From: Pseudomonas wuhanensis
GTDB taxonomy: Bacteria; Pseudomonadota; Gammaproteobacteria; Pseudomonadales; Pseudomonadaceae
DNA length: 64,000 nt
Assembly: GCF_030687395.1 (NCBI RefSeq)
Contig: NZ_CP117430.1
Location: forward strand, 1,922,001-1,986,000
Direction: 5' to 3'
Below the pieces are notes generated by a model. That model was not told the origin of the DNA. It ran no database searches and saw nothing but the letters and a program-made list of their open reading frames with translations. Numbering within the stretch: position 1 is the stretch's first letter; each line of letters starts with the position of its first letter. Both the position numbers and the translations under genes were made by a program. This document shows positions 7,919-16,405 of the stretch, one piece after another.

Positions 7919-8380
7919 CTAAAGGCTATCTTGCAGATGACTACGCAGCGCTTGAAGATCTGCTTGCAGCTTCTTCAACTGTTCCAGCGTTTGTCCGCTG
8001 GCACCGAGGATGCACTGGGGAATACCCCGCGCCTTGTCTCGCAATGCACGGCCTTGCTCGGTCAGTTCGACAATCACTACTCGCTCGTCTTCACGGCTGC
8101 GGGTGCGGCTCAACAGGCCTTCGGCCTCCAGACGCTTGAGCAGCGGGGTGAGGGAGCCGGGATCGGTCAGCAGTTTTGTGCTGATTTCGCCGACCGTCAG
8201 CCCATCCTTTTCCCACAACACCATCATCGCCAAGTACTGCGGATAGGTCAGGCCCAGCGCTTGTAGCAGCGGCTTGTAGACCTTGGTCATCAGCAGCGAG
8301 GTGGAATGCAGGGCGAAGCAGACCTGATTATCCAGCAGCAGGTCGTCGCAGTTGTCCGGGTTGTTGCGCTCGGTGTTCAT
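7919..8380 (-). CDS. ohrR: OhrR, MarR-family organic peroxide sensor repressor
   Basis: A 153-residue MarR-family winged-helix repressor. Cys21 (DNQVCFALHS) is the peroxide-sensing cysteine of OhrR, next to the conserved tyrosines of VYKPLLQALGLTYPQYLAM. A second cysteine at 123 (GIPQCILGAS) makes it the two-Cys (Xanthomonas-like) type, where oxidation forms an inter-subunit disulfide and releases DNA. The wing is SRTRSREDERVV. Start at 8380 (AAGG eight bases upstream) is preferred over 8407. It is upstream of ohr on the same strand; matching operator-like elements precede both genes. Confidence 0.92.
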   Translation of the reverse strand: MNTERNNPDNCDDLLLDNQVCFALHSTSLLMTKVYKPLLQALGLTYPQYLAMMVLWEKDGLTVGEISTKLLTDPGSLTPLLKRLEAEGLLSRTRSREDERVVIVELTEQGRALRDKARGIPQCILGASGQTLEQLKKLQADLQALRSHLQDSL

Positions 8381-8422
8381 TTCAAAGCCTTGATCAGTGA
8401 TCGTCATAAATCTAGCGGGCGA

Positions 8423-8444
8423 ATCTTTAATGCGCCAGATAATT
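8423..8444. promoter_or_regulatory. Putative OhrR operator upstream of ohrR
   Basis: Core TTTAATGCGC; 17 of 22 positions shared with 7675-7696. It sits 43 bp before the ohrR start, in the 69-bp gap after the upstream LysR gene, a position suited to autoregulation. Inferred from similarity only. Confidence 0.5.
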
Positions 8445-8449
8445 CTGGA

Positions 8450-9406
8450 CTAGTGGCGGTCCAGGTTGGTTTGCAGCGCCAGATCCCACGGCGGGATGGG
8501 ACTGAAACGGGTCTTCAGGTATTCCAGCAACAAGCGGCTGCGCGAACTGGGTTGCTGCTCCAGGCGCAACGCATAAATGCCGGTGCTTTCCGGTTTTGGC
8601 AGACCGTTTTCGCAGAACAGCGGCTGCAGTTCGCCGCGTAATAAATATTCGCTGGCCAGCCAGGTCGGTAAATGCGCGATGCCCAACCCGGCCAGTGCAC
8701 CACAGACCAGTGCCTCGGCATTATTGGCGCTCATGCGGATTCGCGCTGGCCGGTGCAGGTGCATCTGCCCATCTCGTTCAAAGCGCCAGGCGAACGGCGG
8801 CGCCAGGCCTTCCCAATCAAGACCATCGTGTTCAGTCAGCTGCGCAGGGTCAGTCGGCACGCCACGGCGTTGCAGGTAATCCGGGCTGGCGCAGGCGATG
8901 CGCACCATGCTCGCCAGCGGCGTGGCCACCAACCGGGTGTCGGCCATTTGCCCTGCACGCAACACCAGATCGACTTTGCCCAGGTTCGAGCCCTGCATGT
9001 CGACAAAGCTGTCGATCAGGTGTAATTGCACGTCGAGACCGGGGTAAAGCGTCAGGAAATCGGCAATCACCGGCGCCAGGTGTCGGCGTCCGAACGCTGC
9101 CGGCGCATCCACCCGAATCAAACCTTCCGGCGCACTGCTCAGGGACACCGCTTCCGCACGGGCCAGACGCAGTTCAGCGACGATCCGCCGCGCACGCTCG
9201 GCAAAAGCCAGACCAGCCGGGGTCGCGCGCACGGCATGGGTGCTGCGAATGAACAACTGGCTGCCGACGGCGCTTTCGAGGCTGTCGATGCGCCGCGCCA
9301 CGGCCGAAGGCGTCAATGGATGGCGTCGGGACGCGGCGGAAAAACTGCCGCTTTCCAGCACATCGAGAAACAGGCCAAGTTGTTCGGTCAATTGATTGGG
9401 GTTCAT
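8450..9406 (-). CDS. LysR-family transcriptional regulator
   Basis: A 318-residue LysR-type regulator. The N-terminal helix-turn-helix spans about residues 5-64 (LGLFLDVLESGSFSAASRR, PSAVARRIDSLE, FIRSTHAVRATPAG), followed by a substrate-binding domain (GLIRVDAPAAFGRRHLAP onward) of the type seen in regulators of oxidoreductases and exporters. It is divergent from the TauE-type exporter at 9515, with a 108-bp shared control region, so that gene is its most likely target. The ohrR gene follows on the same strand. Effector unknown. Confidence 0.85.
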   Translation of the reverse strand: MNPNQLTEQLGLFLDVLESGSFSAASRRHPLTPSAVARRIDSLESAVGSQLFIRSTHAVRATPAGLAFAERARRIVAELRLARAEAVSLSSAPEGLIRVDAPAAFGRRHLAPVIADFLTLYPGLDVQLHLIDSFVDMQGSNLGKVDLVLRAGQMADTRLVATPLASMVRIACASPDYLQRRGVPTDPAQLTEHDGLDWEGLAPPFAWRFERDGQMHLHRPARIRMSANNAEALVCGALAGLGIAHLPTWLASEYLLRGELQPLFCENGLPKPESTGIYALRLEQQPSSRSRLLLEYLKTRFSPIPPWDLALQTNLDRH

Positions 9407-9514
9407 GGTTCGTCGGCGCTTGTGCGAAGTTGGCACAGCCATTGTGCGTTGCTGTGCGTTTCCCCGCCAGAGCCGACTGCGTAGGATGAACACCCTCACA
9501 AAAGGAAATTGCCT

Positions 9515-10264
9515 GTGATTGAGTTCATGTTGTATCTGGTTTTTGGCGCGGCCTTGGGAACCCTCGGCGGCCTGTTCGGCATTGGTGGCGGGTTGGTCGC
9601 GATCCCGCTGCTGGGCGTGTGGTTCGGTCTTGATCAGCAGATTGCCCAAGGCACGGCGCTGGTGATGGTGGTGCCGAACGTGATGCTGGCACTGTGGCGC
9701 TATCACCAGCGCAATCGCATCGAATTGCATCATGCGCTGCCACTGGCCTCGATGGGGTTCTGCTTTGCCTGGATCGGTTCGATCTGGGCGGTGGGTATCG
9801 ATGCACAAACCATGCGCTTGGGCTTCGTCGCTTTCCTGATCGCGCTGTCGGCCTACAACCTGATGCGAATGTTCACCACCAACGCACCGGCCTCTTCGCA
9901 GATGCGCTATTCCTGGCCGTGGCTGGGTGTGCTCGGAGCGGCTTCCGGGACCATGGGCGGACTATTTGGAGTGGGCGGGGCGGTGGTGGCAACGCCGGTG
10001 TTGACCAGCCTGTTCGGCACCACTCAAGTGGTTGCCCAGGGGTTGGCGCTGGCGCTGGCGTTGCCGAGTACGGGCGTCACCCTGGCGACTTATGCAGTGC
10101 ACGATCAGGTGCATTGGGCGATCGGTGTGCCGTTGGCGGTCGGAGGATTGATGAGCATCAGTTGGGGCGTGAGAATTGCCCACGCATTGCCGGAGCGACT
10201 CCTGCGTGGGCTGTTCTGTGGTTTTCTGGTGGTCTGTGCGGTGATGCTCGCGTTTAAAGTTTGA
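9515..10264 (+). CDS. TauE/SafE-family (DUF81) membrane exporter
   Basis: A 249-residue polytopic inner-membrane protein with about seven or eight hydrophobic helices. The duplicated family motif is visible twice: LGGLFGIGGGLVAIPLL near the N-terminus and MGGLFGVGGAVVATPVL at about residue 150. Members export sulfite, sulfoacetate or related organosulfur anions. A GTG at 9515 is preferred because AAAGGA ends eight bases upstream; a TTG at 9509 is the alternative. Divergent from a LysR gene, likely its regulator. The 3' end overlaps the convergent LysR gene by 11 bp. Confidence 0.82.
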   Translation: MIEFMLYLVFGAALGTLGGLFGIGGGLVAIPLLGVWFGLDQQIAQGTALVMVVPNVMLALWRYHQRNRIELHHALPLASMGFCFAWIGSIWAVGIDAQTMRLGFVAFLIALSAYNLMRMFTTNAPASSQMRYSWPWLGVLGAASGTMGGLFGVGGAVVATPVLTSLFGTTQVVAQGLALALALPSTGVTLATYAVHDQVHWAIGVPLAVGGLMSISWGVRIAHALPERLLRGLFCGFLVVCAVMLAFKV

Positions 10265-11108
10265 AACCTTCGACGATGTGCTCGGCCAGGCATTCGGTGA
10301 TCGGCGAAGGGTTGTTCAGGTTGCGGATCAGCATGATGCTGGCTTCCGGCAGCAGCGGCAGGTCTTCGTTGGCGCCAAGGATGCGCATGTCCGGTGTGAT
10401 CAGGCTTTCCAGCTGCGCGGTGATCGCAAGCCCCGCGCTGACCACGGCCATCAACGCCGACAGGCTGGAGCTGTTGTAGGCAATGCGGTAGTCGCGGCCC
10501 ATGGCATCCAGGGCATTGCATGCCCAGAGGCGGCAGAAACAATCACTGTTGAACATCGCCAGCGGCAGCGGCGTTTGCTCATGGGCGCTGAAGCATTGGG
10601 CTTCGGCCCAGACAAAACGCTCCTTGCGCAGCAGTTGACCAATCTCGTTACCCGGCTCGCGGGTGACGATGGACAGGTCCAGGTCCTGGCGCTGCAACAG
10701 TTGCCGGGTCGATTCGCAGTGAACCTCGATCTGGATCAGCGGGTAGAACTGCGCAAAGCGCGACAGGATGCCCGGCAGAAAGCGCATGACGTAATCATCG
10801 GGCGTGCCAATGCGCACGGTACCGACCATATGTGGCTCACGCAGGGTATTGAAGACTTCGCTGTGGAGTTTGAGGATGCGCCGCGCATAGCCCAGCAATA
10901 CCTGGCCTTCGGCGGTCAGTTTGACCTGGCGCCCGTCGCGTTCGAACAGCTGGCGCTGCAGCACGTCTTCTTCCAGGCGTTTCATCTGCATGCTCACCGC
11001 CGACTGGGTGCGGTTGACCATTTCACCGGCGCGGGTGAAACCGCCCTGATCGGCGATCGCGACGAAGGTGCGCAATACATCGGTGTCGATACTGGGGTAG
11101 GCGGACAT
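10254..11108 (-). CDS. LysR-family transcriptional regulator
   Basis: A 284-residue LysR-type regulator. Seen: DNA-binding domain TDVLRTFVAIADQGGFTRAG with RTQSAVSMQMKRLE recognition helix; effector domain starting VGTVRIGTPDDYVMRFLP. The DDYV and later FCRLWACNALDAMGRDYRIAY segments resemble the group of regulators with a cysteine-containing C-domain. GGAGA lies before the ATG. Its 3' end overlaps that of the convergent TauE-type gene by 11 bp. It is divergent from the DUF1127 gene (96-bp gap). Target unknown. Confidence 0.85.
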   Translation of the reverse strand: MSAYPSIDTDVLRTFVAIADQGGFTRAGEMVNRTQSAVSMQMKRLEEDVLQRQLFERDGRQVKLTAEGQVLLGYARRILKLHSEVFNTLREPHMVGTVRIGTPDDYVMRFLPGILSRFAQFYPLIQIEVHCESTRQLLQRQDLDLSIVTREPGNEIGQLLRKERFVWAEAQCFSAHEQTPLPLAMFNSDCFCRLWACNALDAMGRDYRIAYNSSSLSALMAVVSAGLAITAQLESLITPDMRILGANEDLPLLPEASIMLIRNLNNPSPITECLAEHIVEGFKL

Positions 11109-11204
11109 TCATCAATCTCCGAGATGTATGCCATCAGAAACATTCGTTGGATTGATCTTAGCGCTGACGCGAGACTTGGGCCATCCCTAAAGGAGGGCTA
11201 CACG

Positions 11205-11420
11205 ATGAAAGGTCACAACGAGCATGTAACGGAACAAAAATTTTCAATCCATGCGGTATCCGATTTGCTGCACAAGTTTAGTCGCTGGTACGAACTTCAC
11301 CGTGAACGTGAAATGTTGGCGAGCTTGAGCGACGAAGCATTGAAGGATATCGGCGTGAGCCGTGCGGATGTGGAGCATGAGACGGTAAGACCGTTCTGGG
11401 ATGATCCGATGCATAAATGA
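11205..11420 (+). CDS. DUF1127 (YjiS-like) small protein
   Basis: A 71-residue protein. The C-terminal half has the DUF1127 signature: WYELHREREMLASLSDEALKDIGVSRADVEHE. The start at 11205 has a near-perfect AAAGGAGGG ten bases upstream. Members are small arginine-rich or acidic proteins linked in some bacteria to RNA handling and phosphate or carbon metabolism; the role here is unknown. It stands alone, divergent from a LysR gene, so that regulator may control it. Confidence 0.85.
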   Translation: MKGHNEHVTEQKFSIHAVSDLLHKFSRWYELHREREMLASLSDEALKDIGVSRADVEHETVRPFWDDPMHK

Positions 11421-11484
11421 TGATGCCATCGCTACACAAACCCCTTCCGGGTGAGGTAGGTTGCGAGCAGACAAGGAGATGCTC

Positions 11485-12714
11485 ATGCCCGCCACACTGT
11501 CCTTTTCCCTCAAACAGGCTCGGCGTCTGGCGCTGGCTGCCCAAGGGTTCAACGGGCGCCAGCCGCCAGCGGCGATCAAAGCGGTTCAGCTAAACCGGCT
11601 GATCGAGCGCCTGGGCATTCTGCAGATCGATTCGGTCAATGCGTTGGTGCGTTCGCACTATCTTCCCTTGTTTTCCCGTCTTGGCAATTACTCATCCGAC
11701 TTGCTTGATCAGGCTGCCTGGAGTCAGGGCCGTCGACGCACGTTGTTCGAGTACTGGGGTCATGAAGCGTCTTTGTTGCCCTTGTCGATGTACCCCTTGA
11801 TGCGTTGGCGAATGCAGCGCGCGACCCGCGGCGAAGACATCTATCAGCAACTGGCGCGCTTCGGTCGTGAGCAGCAAGACACGATTCGCCGCGTGTTGGC
11901 GTCGGTTCAGGAGCTCGGTGCGCTGGGTGCGGGCAGCTTGTCGACCCGCCAGGAGCGGGCGGGGCCATGGTGGGACTGGAGCGAGGAAAAGCACGCGCTG
12001 GAATGGTTGTTCGCTGCTGGTGAAGTGACCGTGGCCGGGCGGCGCGGGTTCGAACGGCTTTATGATTTGCCGGAGCGGGTGATTCCTTCGGCCATTCTTC
12101 AGCAGCCTTTGCTTAGCGAGGCTGAGGCTCAGCGCGGGCTATTACTGCATGCCGCCAATGCGTTGGGCGTGGCGACGGAAAAGGACCTGCGGGATTATTT
12201 TCGCTTGAGCCCGGCAGACAGCCGGCCGCGGCTAGCGGAGCTGGTCGAGGAGGGCGATCTGCTGGTATGTGAGGTTGAAGGCTGGCGGCAACCAGCCTAT
12301 TGCCTGGCAGAGCCGAAAGTACCGCGCAAGGTCAAGGCCAGTGCGCTGCTTTCACCGTTTGATTCGCTGATTTGGGAACGCAGCCGTACCGAGCGATTGT
12401 TCGATTTCCGTTATCGGCTGGAGATTTATACGCCACAGCATAAGCGCGTCTACGGCTATTACGTATTGCCGTTTTTGCACAATGAGCGGGTTGCCGCGCG
12501 GGTCGACTTGCGGGCCGAGCGGGCATTGGGCCGGTTGGCGGTGCATGCCGTGCATGAGGAAGAGCCGGGGCTGGATGAGGTGGGGATGCTGGCGTTGGCG
12601 GTCAATCTGCGGCAGATGGCGGATTGGTTGGGGCTGGCGCAGATTCAATTGAATTGCCCGCGGGCGAGTGCGGCGCGGTTGCGGGTGGCATTGGCACAGC
12701 TTGATGGTGATTGA
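11485..12714 (+). CDS. YcaQ-type winged-helix DNA glycosylase (HTH_42/AlkX family)
   Basis: A 409-residue protein of the HTH_42 superfamily, which in E. coli YcaQ unhooks interstrand DNA crosslinks by removing alkylated bases. Seen: the QxD catalytic motif in LGILQIDSVNAL (residues about 45-55), the FSRLGNYSSDLLDQAAW and LFEYWGHEASLLP segments, and the C-terminal core LLSPFDSLIWERSRTERLFDFRYRLEIY. Start at 11485 is chosen because AAGGAG is seven bases upstream; two earlier in-frame starts sit on or before that ribosome site. It is followed immediately by a REP pair, and appears monocistronic. Confidence 0.85.
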   Translation: MPATLSFSLKQARRLALAAQGFNGRQPPAAIKAVQLNRLIERLGILQIDSVNALVRSHYLPLFSRLGNYSSDLLDQAAWSQGRRRTLFEYWGHEASLLPLSMYPLMRWRMQRATRGEDIYQQLARFGREQQDTIRRVLASVQELGALGAGSLSTRQERAGPWWDWSEEKHALEWLFAAGEVTVAGRRGFERLYDLPERVIPSAILQQPLLSEAEAQRGLLLHAANALGVATEKDLRDYFRLSPADSRPRLAELVEEGDLLVCEVEGWRQPAYCLAEPKVPRKVKASALLSPFDSLIWERSRTERLFDFRYRLEIYTPQHKRVYGYYVLPFLHNERVAARVDLRAERALGRLAVHAVHEEEPGLDEVGMLALAVNLRQMADWLGLAQIQLNCPRASAARLRVALAQLDGD

Positions 12715-12720
12715 GCTGAC

Positions 12721-12790
12721 GCCATCGCGGGCAAGCCCGCTCCCACAGGGTTAGCGCTGAACCTGTGGGAGCGGGCTTGCCCGCGATGGC
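12721..12790. repeat. REP pair, perfect inverted repeat
   Basis: GCCATCGCGGGCAAGCCCGC... is mirrored exactly by ...GCGGGCTTGCCCGCGATGGC around a 10-bp centre (about 30-bp arms). It lies between two convergent genes and could also act as a transcription barrier. Confidence 0.92.
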
Positions 12791-12820
12791 GGCCTGTCAG
12801 GTAATAAAAAACCTACTGAT

Positions 12821-14167
12821 TCACCGCCGAACCTGCTTCAGGGTTTCAGCAATCAAAAACGCCAATTCCAGCGACTGATCGGCATTCATCCGTGGGTCGC
12901 AGTGGGTGTGGTAACGATCCGACAACCCATCCTCGGTAATCGGCCGTGCGCCGCCGATGCATTCGGTGACGTTCTGCCCGGTCATTTCGATGTGGATGCC
13001 GCCGGCATAACTGCCTTCCGCCTCGTGAACCTGGAAGAACTGTTTCACCTCGCCAAGGATTTGCGCGAAGTCGCGGGTCTTGTAGCCGCTGCTGGCCTTG
13101 ATGGTGTTGCCGTGCATCGGGTCGGAGCTCCAAAGCACCTGCTTGCCCTCGCGCTGCACCGCGCGGATCAGCTGCGGCAGGTGATCGCCGACCTTGTTCG
13201 CGCCCATCCGCGCAATCAGGTTCAGGCGACCCGGATCGTTGTCCGGGTTAAGCACATCGATCAGGCGAATCAGGTCTTCAGGGGTCATGCTCGGGCCGAC
13301 CTTCACGCCGATCGGGTTGTGCACCCCGCGCAGGAATTCGACATGCGCACCGTCCAGTTGACGGGTACGGTCGCCGATCCACAGCATGTGGGCCGAGCAG
13401 TCGTAGTAGTCGTTGGTCAGGCTGTCGCGACGCACGAAGGCTTCTTCGTAGTTCAACAGCAGCGCTTCGTGGGCGGTGAAGAAACTTGTTTCGCGCAGTT
13501 GCGGCGAGCTGTCCATGCCGCAGGCGCGCATGAAGGCCAGGGTTTCATCGATGCGATCAGCCAGGTGGCTGTACTTCTCGGCCAGCGCCGAGTTGGCGAT
13601 GAAATCCAGGTTCCACTTGTGCACCTGATGCAGGTCGGCAAAGCCGCCCTGGGCAAAGGCGCGCAGCAGGTTCAGGGTTGCAGTGGACTGGTGGTAAGAC
13701 TGCAGCAAGCGATCCGGATCCGGTACACGGCTTTTTTCGTCGAAACCGATGCCGTTGACGATATCGCCACGGTAGGCCGGCAGTGTCACGCCGTTGATGG
13801 TTTCATCGTTGGCCGAACGGGGTTTGGCGAACTGGCCGGCCATGCGTCCGACTTTGACCACCGGGCAGCCGGCGGCGAAGGTCATGACGATCGCCATTTG
13901 CAGCAACACTTTAAACGTGTCGCGAATTTTCGCGGCGGAGAATTCGGCGAAGCTTTCGGCGCAGTCACCGCCCTGCAACAGAAACGCCCGGCCCTGGGTG
14001 ACTTCGGCAAACTGACGGCGCAACTCCCGGGCTTCACCGGCAAACACCAGCGGCGGATAGCTCGCCAGGGTTTGCTCGACGTGCAGCAAATGCGCCGCGT
14101 CGGGGTATTGAGGTTGTTGCTGGATCGGCAGGGCGCGCCAGCTGTCAGGGCTCCAGGGTTGGCTCAT
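12821..14167 (-). CDS. Class II 3-deoxy-7-phosphoheptulonate (DAHP) synthase
   Basis: A 448-residue plant-type (class II) DAHP synthase, which condenses phosphoenolpyruvate and erythrose-4-phosphate in the first step of aromatic amino-acid synthesis. Seen: N-terminal [22 protein letters not shown]/metal-binding segments [33 protein letters not shown]; the late metal-site region [11 protein letters not shown] and [15 protein letters not shown]. Its length is typical of the class. The single-gene context, with no phenazine genes nearby, argues for the housekeeping enzyme rather than PhzC. REP elements lie on its downstream side. Confidence 0.95.
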   Translation of the reverse strand: MSQPWSPDSWRALPIQQQPQYPDAAHLLHVEQTLASYPPLVFAGEARELRRQFAEVTQGRAFLLQGGDCAESFAEFSAAKIRDTFKVLLQMAIVMTFAAGCPVVKVGRMAGQFAKPRSANDETINGVTLPAYRGDIVNGIGFDEKSRVPDPDRLLQSYHQSTATLNLLRAFAQGGFADLHQVHKWNLDFIANSALAEKYSHLADRIDETLAFMRACGMDSSPQLRETSFFTAHEALLLNYEEAFVRRDSLTNDYYDCSAHMLWIGDRTRQLDGAHVEFLRGVHNPIGVKVGPSMTPEDLIRLIDVLNPDNDPGRLNLIARMGANKVGDHLPQLIRAVQREGKQVLWSSDPMHGNTIKASSGYKTRDFAQILGEVKQFFQVHEAEGSYAGGIHIEMTGQNVTECIGGARPITEDGLSDRYHTHCDPRMNADQSLELAFLIAETLKQVRR

Positions 14168-14315
14168 TGCAGTCTCTAGTGTTTTACGCTCGGACGGTTA
14201 TGTTATCAGCAATTAGTGCGTGACCTGTTCCCGTCGCTTCGCGGACAATCGCGCCTTTGCCGCTTTCTGTTGCGGTTTATCGCGTTGCCGGGGCCGGTGA
14301 CGATCGGGAGACGAA

Positions 14316-15071
14316 ATGACTGAGGAGCGCGTCGAGCATCTGCTCGCCGAGGTACAGGACGAGTTCGGCGTGATTCGCGTGCTGGAAGTGGCCGATTACC
14401 GTTTTCTGGAGTTCGGTGATGCCATCGAACAGAGTTGCGTGTTCACCGCTGACCCGAGCTGGCTCGAGTACGATTACACCCGGGCGATGCTGATTGGCGC
14501 GCTGTGCCACGAACAGCCAGAGAGTGCGCTGTTTCTCGGGCTCGGAGCCGGCACTCTGACCCAGGCTTGCCTCAAGTTCCTGCCGCTGGAAGACGTCGAA
14601 GCCATCGAGCTGCGCCCGGATGTACCGCGCCTGGCCATCGAATACCTCGGGCTGGATGATGATCCGCGGTTGTACATCCGCGTTGGCGATGCCCTGGAAT
14701 TGCTCGATACGGCTGAACCGGCCGATCTGATTTTCGTCGACCTCTATACCGATGTCGGGCCGGGTGTCGGGCATCTGGCCTGGGGTTTTCTGGAAAACTG
14801 TCAGAAGCGGTTGAATCCGGGTGGCTGGCTGGTGATCAACCAGTGGGCCACCGACGATGGTCGACCGTTGGGGGCGGCGTTGTTGCGCGGTCTCTATCAC
14901 CGGCATTACTGGGAGCTGCCGGTGAAGGAGGGCAACGTGATTCTGATCGTGCCATCTGAGCTGGATCAGGAACTGGATATGGATGGGCTGATCGCGCGCG
15001 CTGAAGGCCTGGCGCCGCGATTGGGGTATTCGTTGCAGTCGTTGATCAAGGCGATTCGGCCGGCGACATAG
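14316..15071 (+). CDS. Spermidine-synthase-like methyltransferase-fold protein
   Basis: A 251-residue Rossmann-fold protein of the spermine/spermidine synthase superfamily. Seen: glycine-rich nucleotide loop SALFLGLGAGTLTQACLKF, the acidic strand-2 end VEAIELRPDVPRLA, and the motif DLIFVDLYTDVGPG in place of the usual DxxxxD-P-G active-site loop. It lacks the N-terminal beta-barrel length of full spermidine synthases (about 285 residues) and has no speD neighbour, so aminopropyl transfer is not assured. GGGAG precedes the start. Stands alone, divergent from the DAHP synthase gene. Confidence 0.72.
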   Translation: MTEERVEHLLAEVQDEFGVIRVLEVADYRFLEFGDAIEQSCVFTADPSWLEYDYTRAMLIGALCHEQPESALFLGLGAGTLTQACLKFLPLEDVEAIELRPDVPRLAIEYLGLDDDPRLYIRVGDALELLDTAEPADLIFVDLYTDVGPGVGHLAWGFLENCQKRLNPGGWLVINQWATDDGRPLGAALLRGLYHRHYWELPVKEGNVILIVPSELDQELDMDGLIARAEGLAPRLGYSLQSLIKAIRPAT

Positions 15072-15090
15072 ATTGTTGTTGTCCTTTAGG

Positions 15091-15171
15091 GCCTCTTCGC
15101 GGGCAAGCCCGCTCCCACAGGTCCGTGAGCGACGCAAATCACTGTGGGAGCGGGCTTGCCCGCGATGAGGT
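15091..15171. repeat. REP pair
   Basis: Arms CTTCGCGGGCAAGCCCGCTC (15094 on) and GAGCGGGCTTGCCCGCGATG (ending 15167), around a 21-bp centre, between convergent genes. Confidence 0.92.
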
Positions 15172-15191
15172 CCTCACAGTCAACACATGCC

Positions 15192-15983
15192 TCAAACCCC
15201 TTTGAAAACACCCGGCCGCTTCTCGATCATCGACCGCACACCCTCCTTGGCATCCTCGCTATTCAGCAATTTTTTCACCTGCGCCGGCAAAGCCTGAGCT
15301 GCTGCCATTTCACCCTCATAGCGCGCCTGTCGGGCAGACATCAACGTCGCCTGAACACCCAGCGGTGCCTGCCGGGCAATCCGCTCCGCCAGTTCAATTG
15401 CCCGTGGCAACAAGTCCTCGCTGGCCATGACCTCCTGCACCAACCCCAGATGCAAGGCGTCATGAGCGTCGAATTCATCGCCGGTGAGCAGCCAGCGCAT
15501 GGCATTGCCCCAGCCGGCGACCTGATGCAGGCGCAAAGTGGCGCCGCCGAACGGGAAGATCCCGCGCTGCACTTCCTTCTGGGCAAAACGGGTATTGCTG
15601 GCGCACAGGTTAATGTCGGCGGCCAGCATCAACTCGATGCCAACGGTCAGGCAGTAGCCTTGAGCCGCGACTATCACCGGTTTGCTGACCCGGGGGCCTG
15701 CGAGCACGCCCCATGGGTCGCAGCCGCCGGGCGGTGCCTGCCAGCCTTCGGCCAGAGCCGCGCCGGCGCTGACCAGATCGAGCCCAGCGGTGAAATGCTC
15801 GCCATGGCCGAACACCACCGCGACCCGCGCCTCGCTGTCGGCCTCGAACTCGCCATAGGCCAGACTGAGTTCGTTGAGCAGGTCGAGGTCGAAGGCATTG
15901 CGTTTGGCCACCCTATCCAGGCCGATCATCAGGATATGACCGTGTCGTTCACGGGTTACACGACTGGTGCCGGGCTGATTCAT
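15192..15983 (-). CDS. Crotonase-family enoyl-CoA hydratase/isomerase
   Basis: A 263-residue crotonase. Seen: VTRERHGHILMIGLDRVAKRNAF start, oxyanion-hole segment HFTAGLDL (A-G-L-D in place of S-A-G-x-D), second glycine region VAAQGYCLTVGIELMLAADI, and QKEVQRGIFPFGGATLRL. Glu residues at the two catalytic positions are not in the classical hydratase pattern (the second site reads QRGIFPFGG), so hydratase versus another crotonase reaction is open. GAGGAAA precedes the start. Monocistronic, between a REP pair and the long deaD leader. Confidence 0.8.
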   Translation of the reverse strand: MNQPGTSRVTRERHGHILMIGLDRVAKRNAFDLDLLNELSLAYGEFEADSEARVAVVFGHGEHFTAGLDLVSAGAALAEGWQAPPGGCDPWGVLAGPRVSKPVIVAAQGYCLTVGIELMLAADINLCASNTRFAQKEVQRGIFPFGGATLRLHQVAGWGNAMRWLLTGDEFDAHDALHLGLVQEVMASEDLLPRAIELAERIARQAPLGVQATLMSARQARYEGEMAAAQALPAQVKKLLNSEDAKEGVRSMIEKRPGVFKGV

Positions 15984-16180
15984 AGGACATTTCCTCGGGT
16001 GGGGAAGGGGGCGTCAGACCGAAGGTCTGCGTCACAAGAGTGAACCGTTTTAGCGCCATCGTCAGCAGGGCCGGGCCTTTGCAAAATAGACCGTCGCACA
16101 ATTATCCGCAAAGCCCGTGACACAACGGTATACGCCGGTTTTTTCCGATAAAAAAAGCTCCCTTTTCGGGCGAATTCCGG

Positions 16181-16405
16181 TATAGTGCGCGCCGGCCTTT
16201 AACCGGGCCGCGTTTAGGTAGCGCAATTCCCCGAAGCCAGCTTCGGCTGCACGTCCGCACAGCGGACTCTTCCTTGACGAATCTTTTTCATTCATTCGTT
16301 TTCGCAAATCCCCGCCGACAAAGCAGCCAGGGCGACTCTTGAGTCTTACACGGCATGCGCAGCTTTGGAGCATGGGTCTTTGCGGATGCACTTAGAGGCA
16401 GACCC
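16181..16405 (+). promoter_or_regulatory. Long structured 5' leader of deaD, with -10-like TATAGT
   Basis: A TATAGT hexamer at 16181-16186 follows a T-rich stretch without a good -35. About 220 nt separate it from the deaD ATG, with several local inverted repeats (for example GAAGCCAGCTTC near 16234-16245, and GTCCGCACAGCGGAC) and no convincing reading frame. Long structured leaders are known for cold-shock helicase genes, where they control mRNA stability and autoregulation. From 15984 to 16180 I see nothing else definite. Confidence 0.45.

Noticed and set aside
12721..12790. REP repeats considered as CRISPR-like repeats
   Set aside because: They are single inverted pairs dispersed between genes, not direct repeats with regular spacers, and no cas gene is present.
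12902..14179. 425-codon plus-strand frame opposite DAHP synthase
   Set aside because: No family resemblance and low-complexity composition; the class II DAHP synthase motifs are all on the minus strand.
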